Position numbers and translations under genes: made by a program
In this document: positions 6,249 to 13,762 of the stretch, piece after piece
Layout of the letters: every line of letters starts with the position of its first letter
How positions within the stretch are numbered: the first letter of the stretch is position 1
The notes under the pieces: generated by a model
Seen by the model: the letters and a program-made list of their open reading frames with translations, nothing else
What the model was told of the DNA's origin: nothing
The model's database searches: none
Source of the DNA: Candidatus Delongbacteria bacterium
GTDB lineage: Bacteria; UBA4055
Length of the DNA: 16,278 nt
Assembly: GCA_016937995.1 (NCBI GenBank)
Contig: JAFGVM010000078.1
Coordinates: 1-16,278 of the forward strand
Reading direction: 5' to 3'

Positions 6249-7403
6249 ATGTTCTACCTGTATTTAGCAGTACTGACTAACGCTTTGATATATATATTAT
6301 ACATTCATAAGTTCATAAAAGGTCTGTCAAAATTGCCTAACGAGCAGATATTTACTGTTGATGACCGGCAATTACCATCGGTAACTATTATTGTACCCGC
6401 ACGAAATGAAGAGAATTATATTGAAAGAACAATAATATCTCTTCTTTATCAGGACTATCCGAATGATAAATTTCACATTATCGCTATAGATGACAGATCA
6501 AAGGACCGTACAGGAGAAATTCTTGATTCTTTGAAAGTAAATTCGTCTAATGTTGAGGTAATTCATATCACTGAAGTACCGTTAAATGTCGCTCCAAAGA
6601 AAAATGCTATCTTAACAGCGGTCAAAAAATGTAATACTGACTACATAATCACAACTGACGGTGACTGTCTGCATCATAAACTCTGGCTAAGATCAATGGT
6701 TAATCCCGTTGTGGGTTCGGAAAAGAAAAATATCGGGATCGTTGCAGGAATGACCATTTTCGTAAAGGATAAATATTCATCTGAATGGGAAAGAACATGG
6801 CAGTCAATGCAGAACATTGATTATATTTCGCACTCACTTCTTGCTGCCGGAGCTATCGGCTGTAATAAAGGTTTCACTGCGAACGGAAGTAACCTGCTGA
6901 TAAAAAAAGAATTATACAGTGACACGACCGGATTAAAATCCAATGTGATATCCGGAGATGATTTCTTTATTATACAGCAAGCTGAAAAAGAAGGTTATAA
7001 AATACGTTTTGCGCTAAATGATGAATCCGTAGTTCACAGTTACCCTGTAAATACTATTGAAGGACTGGTCGATCAGAGAGCAAGATGGGCTTCCAAAACA
7101 ACAAGCTCATCCAAATTTGTCTTTATCTTCGCTTTGAACACATTCATTTTTTACATCGGACTTTCATTACTTTTTATCCTGGCTGTAATAAATCAGGTAC
7201 CGTTTAAAGCTTTCTTCGGCTTTTTGGCTTTAAAGATTATCCCTGAGACTATATTCCTTTTCTACGGATTTGGAAGAATGGGATTCGAGCTGAAAAACAG
7301 ATACTACATACTCCTTCAGGTATTTCATATACCGTTCAATTTGTATGCAGCTATAAAAGGTAAATTCTTCGGGTTCAAATGGAAAGGTATAACTTACAAA
7401 TAA
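6249..7403 (+). CDS. Membrane-anchored family 2 glycosyltransferase
   Basis: This 384-aa GT-A-fold family 2 glycosyltransferase would transfer a sugar from a nucleotide-sugar donor at the cytoplasmic face of the membrane. It starts with one membrane helix (about 1-22). The catalytic domain follows: TIIVPARNEE (46-55), nucleotide-binding DDRSKDRT (81-88), DGD metal motif (137-139), GDD (236-238, probable catalytic base region) and QRARW (276-280), the Q-x-x-R-W acceptor/product motif of processive-type GT2 enzymes. Two or three further hydrophobic helices lie at about 291-315, 320-341 and possibly 352-368. The substrate cannot be read from sequence; polysaccharide or glycolipid assembly is likely. 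AAGGAGC precedes the ATG by 6 nt. It sits between rnhB and der, with gaps of 18 and 24 nt. Confidence 0.9.
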   Translation: MFYLYLAVLTNALIYILYIHKFIKGLSKLPNEQIFTVDDRQLPSVTIIVPARNEENYIERTIISLLYQDYPNDKFHIIAIDDRSKDRTGEILDSLKVNSSNVEVIHITEVPLNVAPKKNAILTAVKKCNTDYIITTDGDCLHHKLWLRSMVNPVVGSEKKNIGIVAGMTIFVKDKYSSEWERTWQSMQNIDYISHSLLAAGAIGCNKGFTANGSNLLIKKELYSDTTGLKSNVISGDDFFIIQQAEKEGYKIRFALNDESVVHSYPVNTIEGLVDQRARWASKTTSSSKFVFIFALNTFIFYIGLSLLFILAVINQVPFKAFFGFLALKIIPETIFLFYGFGRMGFELKNRYYILLQVFHIPFNLYAAIKGKFFGFKWKGITYK

Positions 7404-7427
7404 ATCATAAATTAAATCAGGATTATC

Positions 7428-8753
7428 ATGTCAATAAGTAACGTAGTAGCGATCGTAGGAAGACCGAATATCGGAAAATCAACCCTTTTCAATAGATTAA
7501 CAAAAAGTAGAGAGGCTATTGTTGATGATACATACGGAGTGACCAGAGATAGAAAATACGGACCTGTAGACTGGGCGGGAAGAACATTTTCATTAATTGA
7601 TACCGGTGGGTTCGTACCGGATACAAAAGATTTTTTTGAAGGTATGATAAATACTCAGATCGAAATCGCTCTGGATGAGGCTGAACACATAATTTTCCTG
7701 CTTGATGTGGAAACCGGGATCACAGCAATAGATCAGGAAATTGCAAATAAGCTAAAAAAAGCTGCAAAAAAAATCACAGTTGTTGTAAATAAAGTTGATA
7801 ATGACTCAAGAGAACTGGATGTAGTGGAGTTTTTCAATCTCGGACTTGGTGAACCTATTGGTATCTCTGCTATGGGTGGTAGAAATGTTGGTAATATGCT
7901 TGATCTGATAACTGACCATATATTACCTGACGGTGAAAAAGAAGAAGTGGTCGATGAGAGACTGAAAATCGCTATTATCGGAAAACCGAATGTAGGAAAA
8001 TCATCTCTGGTTAATGCATACCTTAACCAGGACAAGATGATAGTTTCAAACATACCCGGAACAACCAGAGATTCGATCGACTCAGTACTGAAATATAAGA
8101 ACAATGATATCCTTTTGATAGATACTGCAGGATTGAGAAGAAAAAAGAAGATCAGAGATAATATTGAATTTTACTCACTTGTAAGAACTTTGAAAGCGAT
8201 CGAGAGAACGGATGTTGTAATATTAATGATCGATGCGGTCGAAGGTTTAACAAAGCAGGATATTGATATACTTCTTGAGGCAAAAAAACTTCAAAATGGT
8301 ATTATTATCGCTGTAAATAAATGGGATCTTGTTGATGATAAGGTAACAAACAGTGCCAGAGATTATGAAGCTGCTCTGAGAAGAGAGCTTGACTGGATTC
8401 CTTATGTTGCTATTAAATTCATTTCAGTTCTTAATAAGCAAAGATTGTTGAAGTTACTTGACCTTTCATATGAGATAAAAGAAAGAAAGTTCACTAGAGT
8501 TTCCACTTCAAAATTGAATGATTATATATCAAAGATCATAAAAAAAACAACTCCGCCTACGTCAGGCAATATCATTATAAAGATCAAATACGTAACTCAA
8601 CCTGCTGTTAACCCTCCTGTATTTTCATTCTTTTTGAACGAACCTGAACATTTAAAAGAAAATTACAAAAAATTTCTTGAAAGAAAAATCCGGGAAGAAT
8701 ACGGTTATGAGGGAGTTCCGATCGTTATGAAATTTTTAAAGACAGGGAATTAA
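7428..8753 (+). CDS. der: Ribosome-assembly GTPase Der (EngA)
   Basis: Der is a tandem-GTPase factor needed for maturation of the 50S ribosomal subunit. At 441 aa, the protein holds G domain 1 (P-loop GRPNIGKS 11-18, DTGG 58-61, NKVD 121-124) and G domain 2 (P-loop GKPNVGKS 185-192, DTAG 232-235, NKWD 297-300). A C-terminal KH-like domain (about 355-438) ends in GVPIVMKF, as usual for the family. The G5 loop of the second domain reads ISVLNKQR (332-339) where most Der proteins have an SA-containing form. This small deviation should be tolerated, since G5 contacts the base mostly through the backbone. AGGAT lies 7 nt before the ATG. The gene is third in the operon, 26 nt before the response-regulator gene. 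Confidence 0.97.
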   Translation: MSISNVVAIVGRPNIGKSTLFNRLTKSREAIVDDTYGVTRDRKYGPVDWAGRTFSLIDTGGFVPDTKDFFEGMINTQIEIALDEAEHIIFLLDVETGITAIDQEIANKLKKAAKKITVVVNKVDNDSRELDVVEFFNLGLGEPIGISAMGGRNVGNMLDLITDHILPDGEKEEVVDERLKIAIIGKPNVGKSSLVNAYLNQDKMIVSNIPGTTRDSIDSVLKYKNNDILLIDTAGLRRKKKIRDNIEFYSLVRTLKAIERTDVVILMIDAVEGLTKQDIDILLEAKKLQNGIIIAVNKWDLVDDKVTNSARDYEAALRRELDWIPYVAIKFISVLNKQRLLKLLDLSYEIKERKFTRVSTSKLNDYISKIIKKTTPPTSGNIIIKIKYVTQPAVNPPVFSFFLNEPEHLKENYKKFLERKIREEYGYEGVPIVMKFLKTGN

Positions 8754-8779
8754 ATTTATTTAAGTTCGGGAGGTTTCCC

Positions 8780-9484
8780 ATGAATGATCAAAAAAAAGAT
8801 ATAAAGATCATGATCGTTGATGATGAGATGATCAACCTGAGAATTGTTGATGGAATGTTAAAACTTGAGAACTATACTTCTATTCTTGTAAATGATCCGC
8901 TATCTGCAGTTGATATGGTCGCTGAAAATAAACCTGACCTGATCTTACTGGATGTTGATATGCCCAGAAAAGATGGCTTTACGATATGCAAGGAATTGAA
9001 ACAAGACCCTGAGACAAAAAATATACCGATCCTGTTCTTATCAGGCAGATCAAGCAGTGAATACATAATTGAAGGTTTGAAAATAGGTGGTGTCGATTAT
9101 ATAACAAAACCTTTTCATGCACCCGAGCTTCTTGCAAGGGTAAATACTCATTTAAAGCTTAAAGATGCTACTGAAAAACTTATTGTCATGGAAAATATTA
9201 AAGCTCTACATGCTGCAATGGTAAGCCAGAATCATAACTTAAACCAGCTGACAACTTCTATTTTGGGACAGACTGAGATCATTAATATTATATTAAATAA
9301 AGAGATCGAATTGAACAAAGAAAAGATCCATAGTTGTTTGGGTTCTATAGAAAAGGCAGCTCTAGACATGAACAATATCATTCAAAAATTTAAGAATATT
9401 CAGAAGATAGAATATACTAAATATTCAAAAAATACTGATATGCTTGATCTTAACAGATCTTCTATTCCTGAAGAGGAGCTTTAA
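8780..9484 (+). CDS. Response-regulator receiver fused to an orphan DHp-like helical domain
   Basis: This 234-aa signalling protein has a CheY-like receiver (about 8-126) with the acidic pocket D14/D15, phosphoacceptor D58 (LLDVDMPRKDG), switch residue S88 and conserved K110. A helical section follows (about 130-210). Within it, MVSQNHNLNQLTTSILGQTEI (147-167) resembles the H-box helix of histidine kinases, with H152 in the phosphorylatable position. The residue after His is Asn and not the usual Glu, and no ATP-binding domain follows: the protein ends after a charged tail. It therefore cannot autophosphorylate alone. It may act as a phosphotransfer or dimerising adaptor, or as a degenerate DHp. 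GGGAGG lies 8 nt before the ATG. The stop overlaps the next gene's start (TAATG), indicating translational coupling with the nucleotidyltransferase. Confidence 0.88.
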   Translation: MNDQKKDIKIMIVDDEMINLRIVDGMLKLENYTSILVNDPLSAVDMVAENKPDLILLDVDMPRKDGFTICKELKQDPETKNIPILFLSGRSSSEYIIEGLKIGGVDYITKPFHAPELLARVNTHLKLKDATEKLIVMENIKALHAAMVSQNHNLNQLTTSILGQTEIINIILNKEIELNKEKIHSCLGSIEKAALDMNNIIQKFKNIQKIEYTKYSKNTDMLDLNRSSIPEEEL

Positions 9485-10209
9485 TGCAGGGAATGATCCT
9501 GGCAGCCGGATATGGTACAAGGTTAGCCCCTCTGACAGATAATTGTCCAAAAGCTCTGATCCTCCTGAATGGCAAACCTCTTTTATGGCATGTAATTGAA
9601 AAATTTATCAATTCAGGAATTAATGAGATCGTAATAAATGCACATTTTTTATCTGAACAAGTAATAGAATTTATACACAGTACCCAATTCAAAGCTGAAA
9701 TAAAAGTCGTGGTCGAGAAAGATATCCTAGGCACTGGAGGGGGTATTTTTAACATGCTTGATCATATCTCTGAAGATGACTTTTTTGTTTATAATACTGA
9801 TGTTGTCAGCAGTGCCAACCTCGCTAACCTGATGGTTCATCATAAAAAACATTCTCCTCTTGCCACAATGGTCATGCAGAACAGAGAGACTTTTAATCAG
9901 GTGATCATAGACAGAGAAAATAAATTCTGCGGACTGAAATACATTAAGAAGAATTCTGAGATCATTGCAAGAGAACCGCTTCTTCCCTTCAGGATCCTGG
10001 CTTTCTGCGGGATACATGTGATAAATAAAAGAATAAAAGAATATAAATCTGCAGAGAATGAATTTTCGATAATTAAAACATACCTTGAAGCGGCTAAGAA
10101 TAATGAGAATATTTTATCTTATGAAAGAGAATTTTACTGGAAAGATGTGGGCACTTTTGAAAAACTCAAGGAAGCAGAAGATTATCTGAATAAAAAAAGG
10201 GACGTATAA
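9484..10209 (+). CDS. Sugar-1-phosphate nucleotidyltransferase (MurU/ManC-like)
   Basis: This 241-aa NTP_transferase-family enzyme joins a sugar 1-phosphate to an NTP to make a nucleotide sugar. The signature LAAGYGTRLAPLT (6-18) is followed by PKAL (22-25) with the usual lysine. Then come VEKDILGTGGGIF (77-89), the metal-binding NTD (104-106, D106) and YWKDVGTFEKL (218-228) with the second metal aspartate D221. Size and layout are closest to N-acetylmuramate-1-phosphate uridylyltransferase and mannose-1-phosphate guanylyltransferase-like proteins. There is no C-terminal left-handed helix domain, so it is not a GlmU-type fusion. Substrate remains open. GAGGAG lies 6 nt before the ATG, which overlaps the stop of the receiver-DHp gene. 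It is last in the rnhB operon and converges on trxA. Confidence 0.88.
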   Translation: MQGMILAAGYGTRLAPLTDNCPKALILLNGKPLLWHVIEKFINSGINEIVINAHFLSEQVIEFIHSTQFKAEIKVVVEKDILGTGGGIFNMLDHISEDDFFVYNTDVVSSANLANLMVHHKKHSPLATMVMQNRETFNQVIIDRENKFCGLKYIKKNSEIIAREPLLPFRILAFCGIHVINKRIKEYKSAENEFSIIKTYLEAAKNNENILSYEREFYWKDVGTFEKLKEAEDYLNKKRDV

Positions 10210-10219
10210 AATCATCCCT
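10191..10219 (-). terminator. Candidate terminator of dsbD-trxA, overlapping the 3' end of the nucleotidyltransferase gene
   Basis: Read on the minus strand, AGGGA (10215-10219) and TCCCT (10198-10202) pair around a 12-nt loop and are followed by a T run (10192-10198). The stem is short, so efficiency is doubtful. It lies 27 nt after the trxA stop and reaches into the last codons of the convergent gene. Confidence 0.4.
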
Positions 10220-10245
10220 GAAATTTATTGTCCATTTTCGACTGA

Positions 10246-10566
10246 TTATTTCATTCCATCTATTACACTCATGATCTTTGCTTTTGGAACCAACCCGATG
10301 ATCATATCCATTACCTGGCCATCTTTGAAGAACAAAGTTGAAGGAACTGAAAGAATACCGTATTCAGCAGCTATTGATCCGTCAGTGTCAATATCAACAT
10401 GTGTAACCTTAATATCTTCGTTCTCGTTTGCTATTTCATCAATGATCGGATCAAGTTTTTTACATGGTCCGCACCATACTGCACCGAATTTAACTATTGT
10501 CAGTTTGGATTCTTTTAGAACTTCCTCTTCAAAGTTCTTTTGATTTACATGGATAACACTTGCCAT
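10246..10566 (-). CDS. trxA: Thioredoxin
   Basis: Thioredoxin is a small cytoplasmic dithiol reductase that is recharged by thioredoxin reductase. The 106-aa length is standard. The active site WCGPC (31-35; C32, C35) is canonical, VKFGAVWCGPCKKLDP (25-40) shows the family fold, and the cis-proline P75 in SVPSTLFFKDG is present. A CGGAGAT lies 7 nt before the ATG. It is the second gene of a leftward pair, 21 nt after dsbD. Thioredoxin is the known cytoplasmic electron donor to the DsbD membrane domain, so the pairing makes a self-contained relay. Confidence 0.96.
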   Translation of the reverse strand: MASVIHVNQKNFEEEVLKESKLTIVKFGAVWCGPCKKLDPIIDEIANENEDIKVTHVDIDTDGSIAAEYGILSVPSTLFFKDGQVMDMIIGLVPKAKIMSVIDGMK

Positions 10567-10587
10567 TTTAATCTCCGTTTATCTTAA

Positions 10588-12489
10588 TCAATTTTCTTTT
10601 ACTATCGCTTTCATTTTATTCAGCATCCTTTCACCTTCCACAAGACCCTGTATCTTTTTGACTACACCACCGTTTTCATTAATGAAAAGTATCAAAGGGA
10701 TGTTCGTAGCACCATACTCTTTATATTTTTCAATATATTTCTTGGAAAATTCACTATTTTTTTGTGTAAAGTCAAGTTTTACCGGAATAAAATGTTCTTT
10801 TGAGTATTTTACAACTTCCGGATCGTTCCATGTGACCTTGTCAAGTTCTAAGCAGTTTCCGCACCATTCCGCCCACATATCAACCATAACAAGTTTATCA
10901 GTACCTTTTATGCTTTTTATCGCATTTTCCACTGCAAAGAGATCATTGTCCGTTTTATTAAAAGGGACATGCAATTCACCTGAATGCTGATCCTGAGAAA
11001 TTATATTGCTTCCGCTGAATGGAAGATCGGTATAATGAGATAAGGTTTTCAAAGTGAACACTATACTGACAATGACCATGAATATACTTATTGTTTTACC
11101 CAGTGTTGCAAAAAAACCGGAATGTGCTTCAAGTTTTCTGAAAGCACCCATGAAAACAGCAAGATAAAGACTTAGTATTGAAATGAGGAAATATAGAATG
11201 TGCTCAGGGATCACGATGCTTATGAAAAATAATGCTGCACCGATCATAACCACACCGAAGAATTTTTTGATATTCACCATCCATGCTCCCGCCTGAGGTA
11301 AAGCATTTATTGCACCTGAAAAAGTTCCAATGATCAGAAATAAAATTCCCAAACCAAAAGCGAATGTTATAAACAACAGCCATCCGTATAACATATCCCC
11401 TGCTGCTGCAACATGCATTAAAAGAACGGCCAGAACAGGACCGACACAAGGAGCTGCCACTACACCACTTACCATCCCTATGATGATTGCACCTATTATG
11501 CCCTTACTCTCCTTGCCCTTTTTCATTAATTTTGTCTGTTGCTCAGATGAAATAAGGTTCATATCCCACATACCGAACATACTTGATGCTAGAACAACAA
11601 ACACTATCGCTATCCCAACTCTGACAATTGGATTAGCTGCAAGATCTCCCACACCAAAGACTCCTCCAAGGAAAGAGGCTAATAATCCGACTATCGAATA
11701 GGTAATAGCAAGACCAACAACAAAGAACAATGAAAGAAAGAATCCTGAACTTTTCTTAGAACCTGATTTAGCTCCCATATAGCTTATCACCACAGGAATT
11801 ACAGGATATACACAAGGGGTCATACTATCAAGAATACCTCCCAGGAATGCAATAATGAACACAAGTAAAGTCCACGTTTGACTGCCCTCGAGAATAGCTG
11901 CCAGCTTCTCTTCGATCGTCATTTCATCATCCCCACCGAACAATGCATCAATAACACCGTTCTCAGGACCACCCTGATCCGCTATAGTGCCATTTTCCTC
12001 TTTATGATCAATTTGCTCTATGCCTTCAAAAACTTCAGGAGACACCAAAGAAAAGTCTATTTTCAATTCCTTGTCAACAGGCATGAAACATGACTCATCC
12101 CCTATTTCTGAACAGATCTGATATCCAAAATTGATGATATTATCTGATTCAGACAATTTGTAAGTTCCGTCAAACAGGACATCGACCTTGCCACGGTAAA
12201 CAGGAATATCATGATGTTTCACTTTTCCTGTCATGATCTTAAATGAAAGGGCATATTCTGCGGCATTTTCAGCATCAAAATAGAACAGATCACTGTCAGT
12301 GATGTGATAATTCTCCGGTACATCCAATGATAATAACATTTTAAATTCATCACCGTCTTTAAGATCAGCTTTATTTACATATTGCGAGATCTTTACATCA
12401 GTTTCAGGATCAAATTCTTCGATCGAAAAAGCTGTGGAATAAATCATAACAAGCAGTAAAGTGATTAAGACTTTATAAATATTTCTCAT
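10588..12489 (-). CDS. dsbD: Thiol:disulfide interchange protein DsbD
   Basis: DsbD carries electrons from cytoplasmic thioredoxin across the inner membrane to periplasmic reductases. The 633-aa protein has all three parts. A signal peptide (about 1-22) leads to a periplasmic DsbD-alpha domain (about 25-150) with the pair C126/C134 (ICSEIGDESCF). The central CcdA-type membrane domain (about 205-485, eight or so helices) has its two active cysteines, C226 in TPCVYP and C348 in APCVGP. A C-terminal thioredoxin-like gamma domain has WCGNC (542-546; C543, C546). The alpha-domain cysteines are seven residues apart, slightly more than the five in E. coli. AGAGGAA lies 8 nt before the ATG, and a strong promoter lies at 12533-12561. 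It is likely co-transcribed with trxA. Substrates may include DsbC/G-like or cytochrome c maturation partners outside this window. Confidence 0.96.
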   Translation of the reverse strand: MRNIYKVLITLLLVMIYSTAFSIEEFDPETDVKISQYVNKADLKDGDEFKMLLSLDVPENYHITDSDLFYFDAENAAEYALSFKIMTGKVKHHDIPVYRGKVDVLFDGTYKLSESDNIINFGYQICSEIGDESCFMPVDKELKIDFSLVSPEVFEGIEQIDHKEENGTIADQGGPENGVIDALFGGDDEMTIEEKLAAILEGSQTWTLLVFIIAFLGGILDSMTPCVYPVIPVVISYMGAKSGSKKSSGFFLSLFFVVGLAITYSIVGLLASFLGGVFGVGDLAANPIVRVGIAIVFVVLASSMFGMWDMNLISSEQQTKLMKKGKESKGIIGAIIIGMVSGVVAAPCVGPVLAVLLMHVAAAGDMLYGWLLFITFAFGLGILFLIIGTFSGAINALPQAGAWMVNIKKFFGVVMIGAALFFISIVIPEHILYFLISILSLYLAVFMGAFRKLEAHSGFFATLGKTISIFMVIVSIVFTLKTLSHYTDLPFSGSNIISQDQHSGELHVPFNKTDNDLFAVENAIKSIKGTDKLVMVDMWAEWCGNCLELDKVTWNDPEVVKYSKEHFIPVKLDFTQKNSEFSKKYIEKYKEYGATNIPLILFINENGGVVKKIQGLVEGERMLNKMKAIVKEN

Positions 12490-12532
12490 GAGCGTTCCTC
12501 TGAAATTTGTTATTATTTTTTCAACCAGAGAT

Positions 12533-12561
12533 ATTATATAGTAAATTTTCTATATTTGCAA
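12533..12561 (-). promoter_or_regulatory. Promoter of dsbD-trxA
   Basis: On the minus strand, TTGCAA (12556-12561) and a perfect TATAAT (12533-12538) are 17 bp apart. Transcription should start near 12526, giving a leader of about 37 nt before the dsbD ATG. Confidence 0.75.
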
Positions 12562-12573
12562 GAAATAATTGAT

Positions 12574-12602
12574 AAAAAAAACCCCATCTCAGGGGTTTTT
12601 TT
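12574..12602 (-). terminator. Rho-independent terminator of the SPOR lipoprotein gene
   Basis: CCCC / GGGG arms (12582-12585 with 12592-12595) with a 6-nt loop are extended by runs of A and T. On the minus strand a run of eight Ts follows the hairpin. It lies 18 nt after the SPOR gene stop and just upstream of the dsbD promoter. Confidence 0.85.
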
Positions 12603-12620
12603 CAATACATAACATTTCAC

Positions 12621-13586
12621 TTACTTTTCAAGTATCCAGGCTCCTTCAAAACCGTCTGCAATAACTTTTTGCTTAGCAGTTTCTGCATCAGCTCTTGTAT
12701 CATAGGCACCTATCAATACTTTAAATAAACCTTCATTTTCGTATACTTCGGAATTTGAATAACCCAGGGTTTTCAAACTGTTCTCATCAAACTGGTTCGC
12801 ATTCTCTCTTGAAGAAAAAGCACCTATCTGTATATAAAATTTACCTGTTGAATTTTTACCGGAATTATCACTGATGAATATCCATGATTTTTGAATAAAA
12901 GATCCCTGATACTTATAATCTTTTATCAATTTTTCTTTCATGTCATCCGCATCCAGTCTTGCGACATAGTCACCTATTTGAACTTTGTGTAAATTGTCTT
13001 CAGCTAATACGACATAAACTCTTTCGGATATCTCGGAAGAAACTTTTTCTTTTAATTTCTTTGCTTTAGATTCATCCTTAAATGCACCTATTTGAACCCT
13101 GTATCCCAAAAATTTTTCAAACTTAGGTTCTTCTGCCGTTTCTGTAACTGTAATATCTGCAGCTTCTGTAGTATGAATCACCTGATCTTCCATACCTTTA
13201 TATACTCGTTTCGGAACTGAATATATTTTCGTAAAACCGTTTAATTTTAATCTGTCTTTTAATGTATTCGCTTCTTCTTTATTCTGACAATCACCAACAT
13301 AGATCATGTATTTATCGACGATAAACTCTATATAAACCGGTTCCTGAACGGCCTGAACGATCTGCTTTTCCAAAAGATTAGCTTCTTCCATGGACTCGGT
13401 AGATGCTACTTTTATCCTGTAGCCGTCCACCATTTCTCTATCTTCCAGATTCTCTTCAATAATTATTTTATTTGAAGGGTCATTTTCACCATACTTAGAC
13501 TCCTTTACTCCCTGTACAGGAACACATGAAGTTAAAAATAAAGTGAAGATCATACTTATAATTATAAACCTGACATATCGAATCAT
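12621..13586 (-). CDS. Lipoprotein with three SPOR domains
   Basis: SPOR domains bind denuded glycan strands of septal peptidoglycan, so this is a probable envelope or division-site protein. Numbering from the ATG at 13586 (321 aa), residues 1-20 are a lipoprotein signal ending in the lipobox LTSC, with the lipidated cysteine at residue 21. After a short charged spacer come three SPOR-like repeats, at about 55-126, 162-236 and 249-320. The second and third carry the typical opening YRVQIGAF and FYIQIGAF. An in-frame TTG directly before the ATG (13587-13589) is a possible start; GGAGGT fits the ATG at about 8 nt better. The ATG overlaps the stop of a possible small ORF (TGATG). Promoter-like elements lie at 13666-13693 and a strong terminator at 12574-12602. 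Confidence 0.92.
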   Translation of the reverse strand: MIRYVRFIIISMIFTLFLTSCVPVQGVKESKYGENDPSNKIIIEENLEDREMVDGYRIKVASTESMEEANLLEKQIVQAVQEPVYIEFIVDKYMIYVGDCQNKEEANTLKDRLKLNGFTKIYSVPKRVYKGMEDQVIHTTEAADITVTETAEEPKFEKFLGYRVQIGAFKDESKAKKLKEKVSSEISERVYVVLAEDNLHKVQIGDYVARLDADDMKEKLIKDYKYQGSFIQKSWIFISDNSGKNSTGKFYIQIGAFSSRENANQFDENSLKTLGYSNSEVYENEGLFKVLIGAYDTRADAETAKQKVIADGFEGAWILEK

Positions 13587-13696
13587 CAAAATACCTCCAA
13601 TAATTTTTCAACCCAAGGGTCAATTTCTTTCGGATACATACGATCACTATTTTTAGCTTTACATGAATATAAAGGAAATTGAATATAAATCAACAT
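13586..13696 (-). CDS. Possible small ORF (36 aa) coupled to the SPOR lipoprotein gene
   Basis: An ATG at 13694-13696 opens a 36-codon frame, with an internal ATG 17 codons from the end. The last part reads MYPKEIDPWVEKLLEVF. Its stop overlaps the SPOR lipoprotein start as TGATG, a common sign of translational coupling. The SPOR gene's ribosome binding site lies inside this frame. Against it: neither ATG has a clear ribosome binding site, the region upstream of the first is poly-T, and the promoter candidate at 13666-13693 overlaps the first codons. With that promoter, only the inner 17-codon form would be on the transcript. I recognise no family. Confidence 0.3.
   Translation of the reverse strand: MLIYIQFPLYSCKAKNSDRMYPKEIDPWVEKLLEVF
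13666..13693 (-). promoter_or_regulatory. Promoter candidate for the SPOR lipoprotein gene
   Basis: On the minus strand, TTGATT (13688-13693) and TATATT (13666-13671) are 16 bp apart. Transcription would start near 13659, leaving a leader of about 70 nt that contains the 17-codon reading frame ending at the SPOR start. Confidence 0.5.
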
Positions 13697-13762
13697 AAAA
13701 AATAAAAAAAATAAAAGGGCGAAATTACATTGGAACTTCTGAGAACATATGAATTAGCAAAA

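Noticed and set aside
11330-11701. 123-aa plus-strand ORF
   Set aside because: It is antisense to the membrane domain of dsbD, which is intact and recognisable; no independent signals support it.
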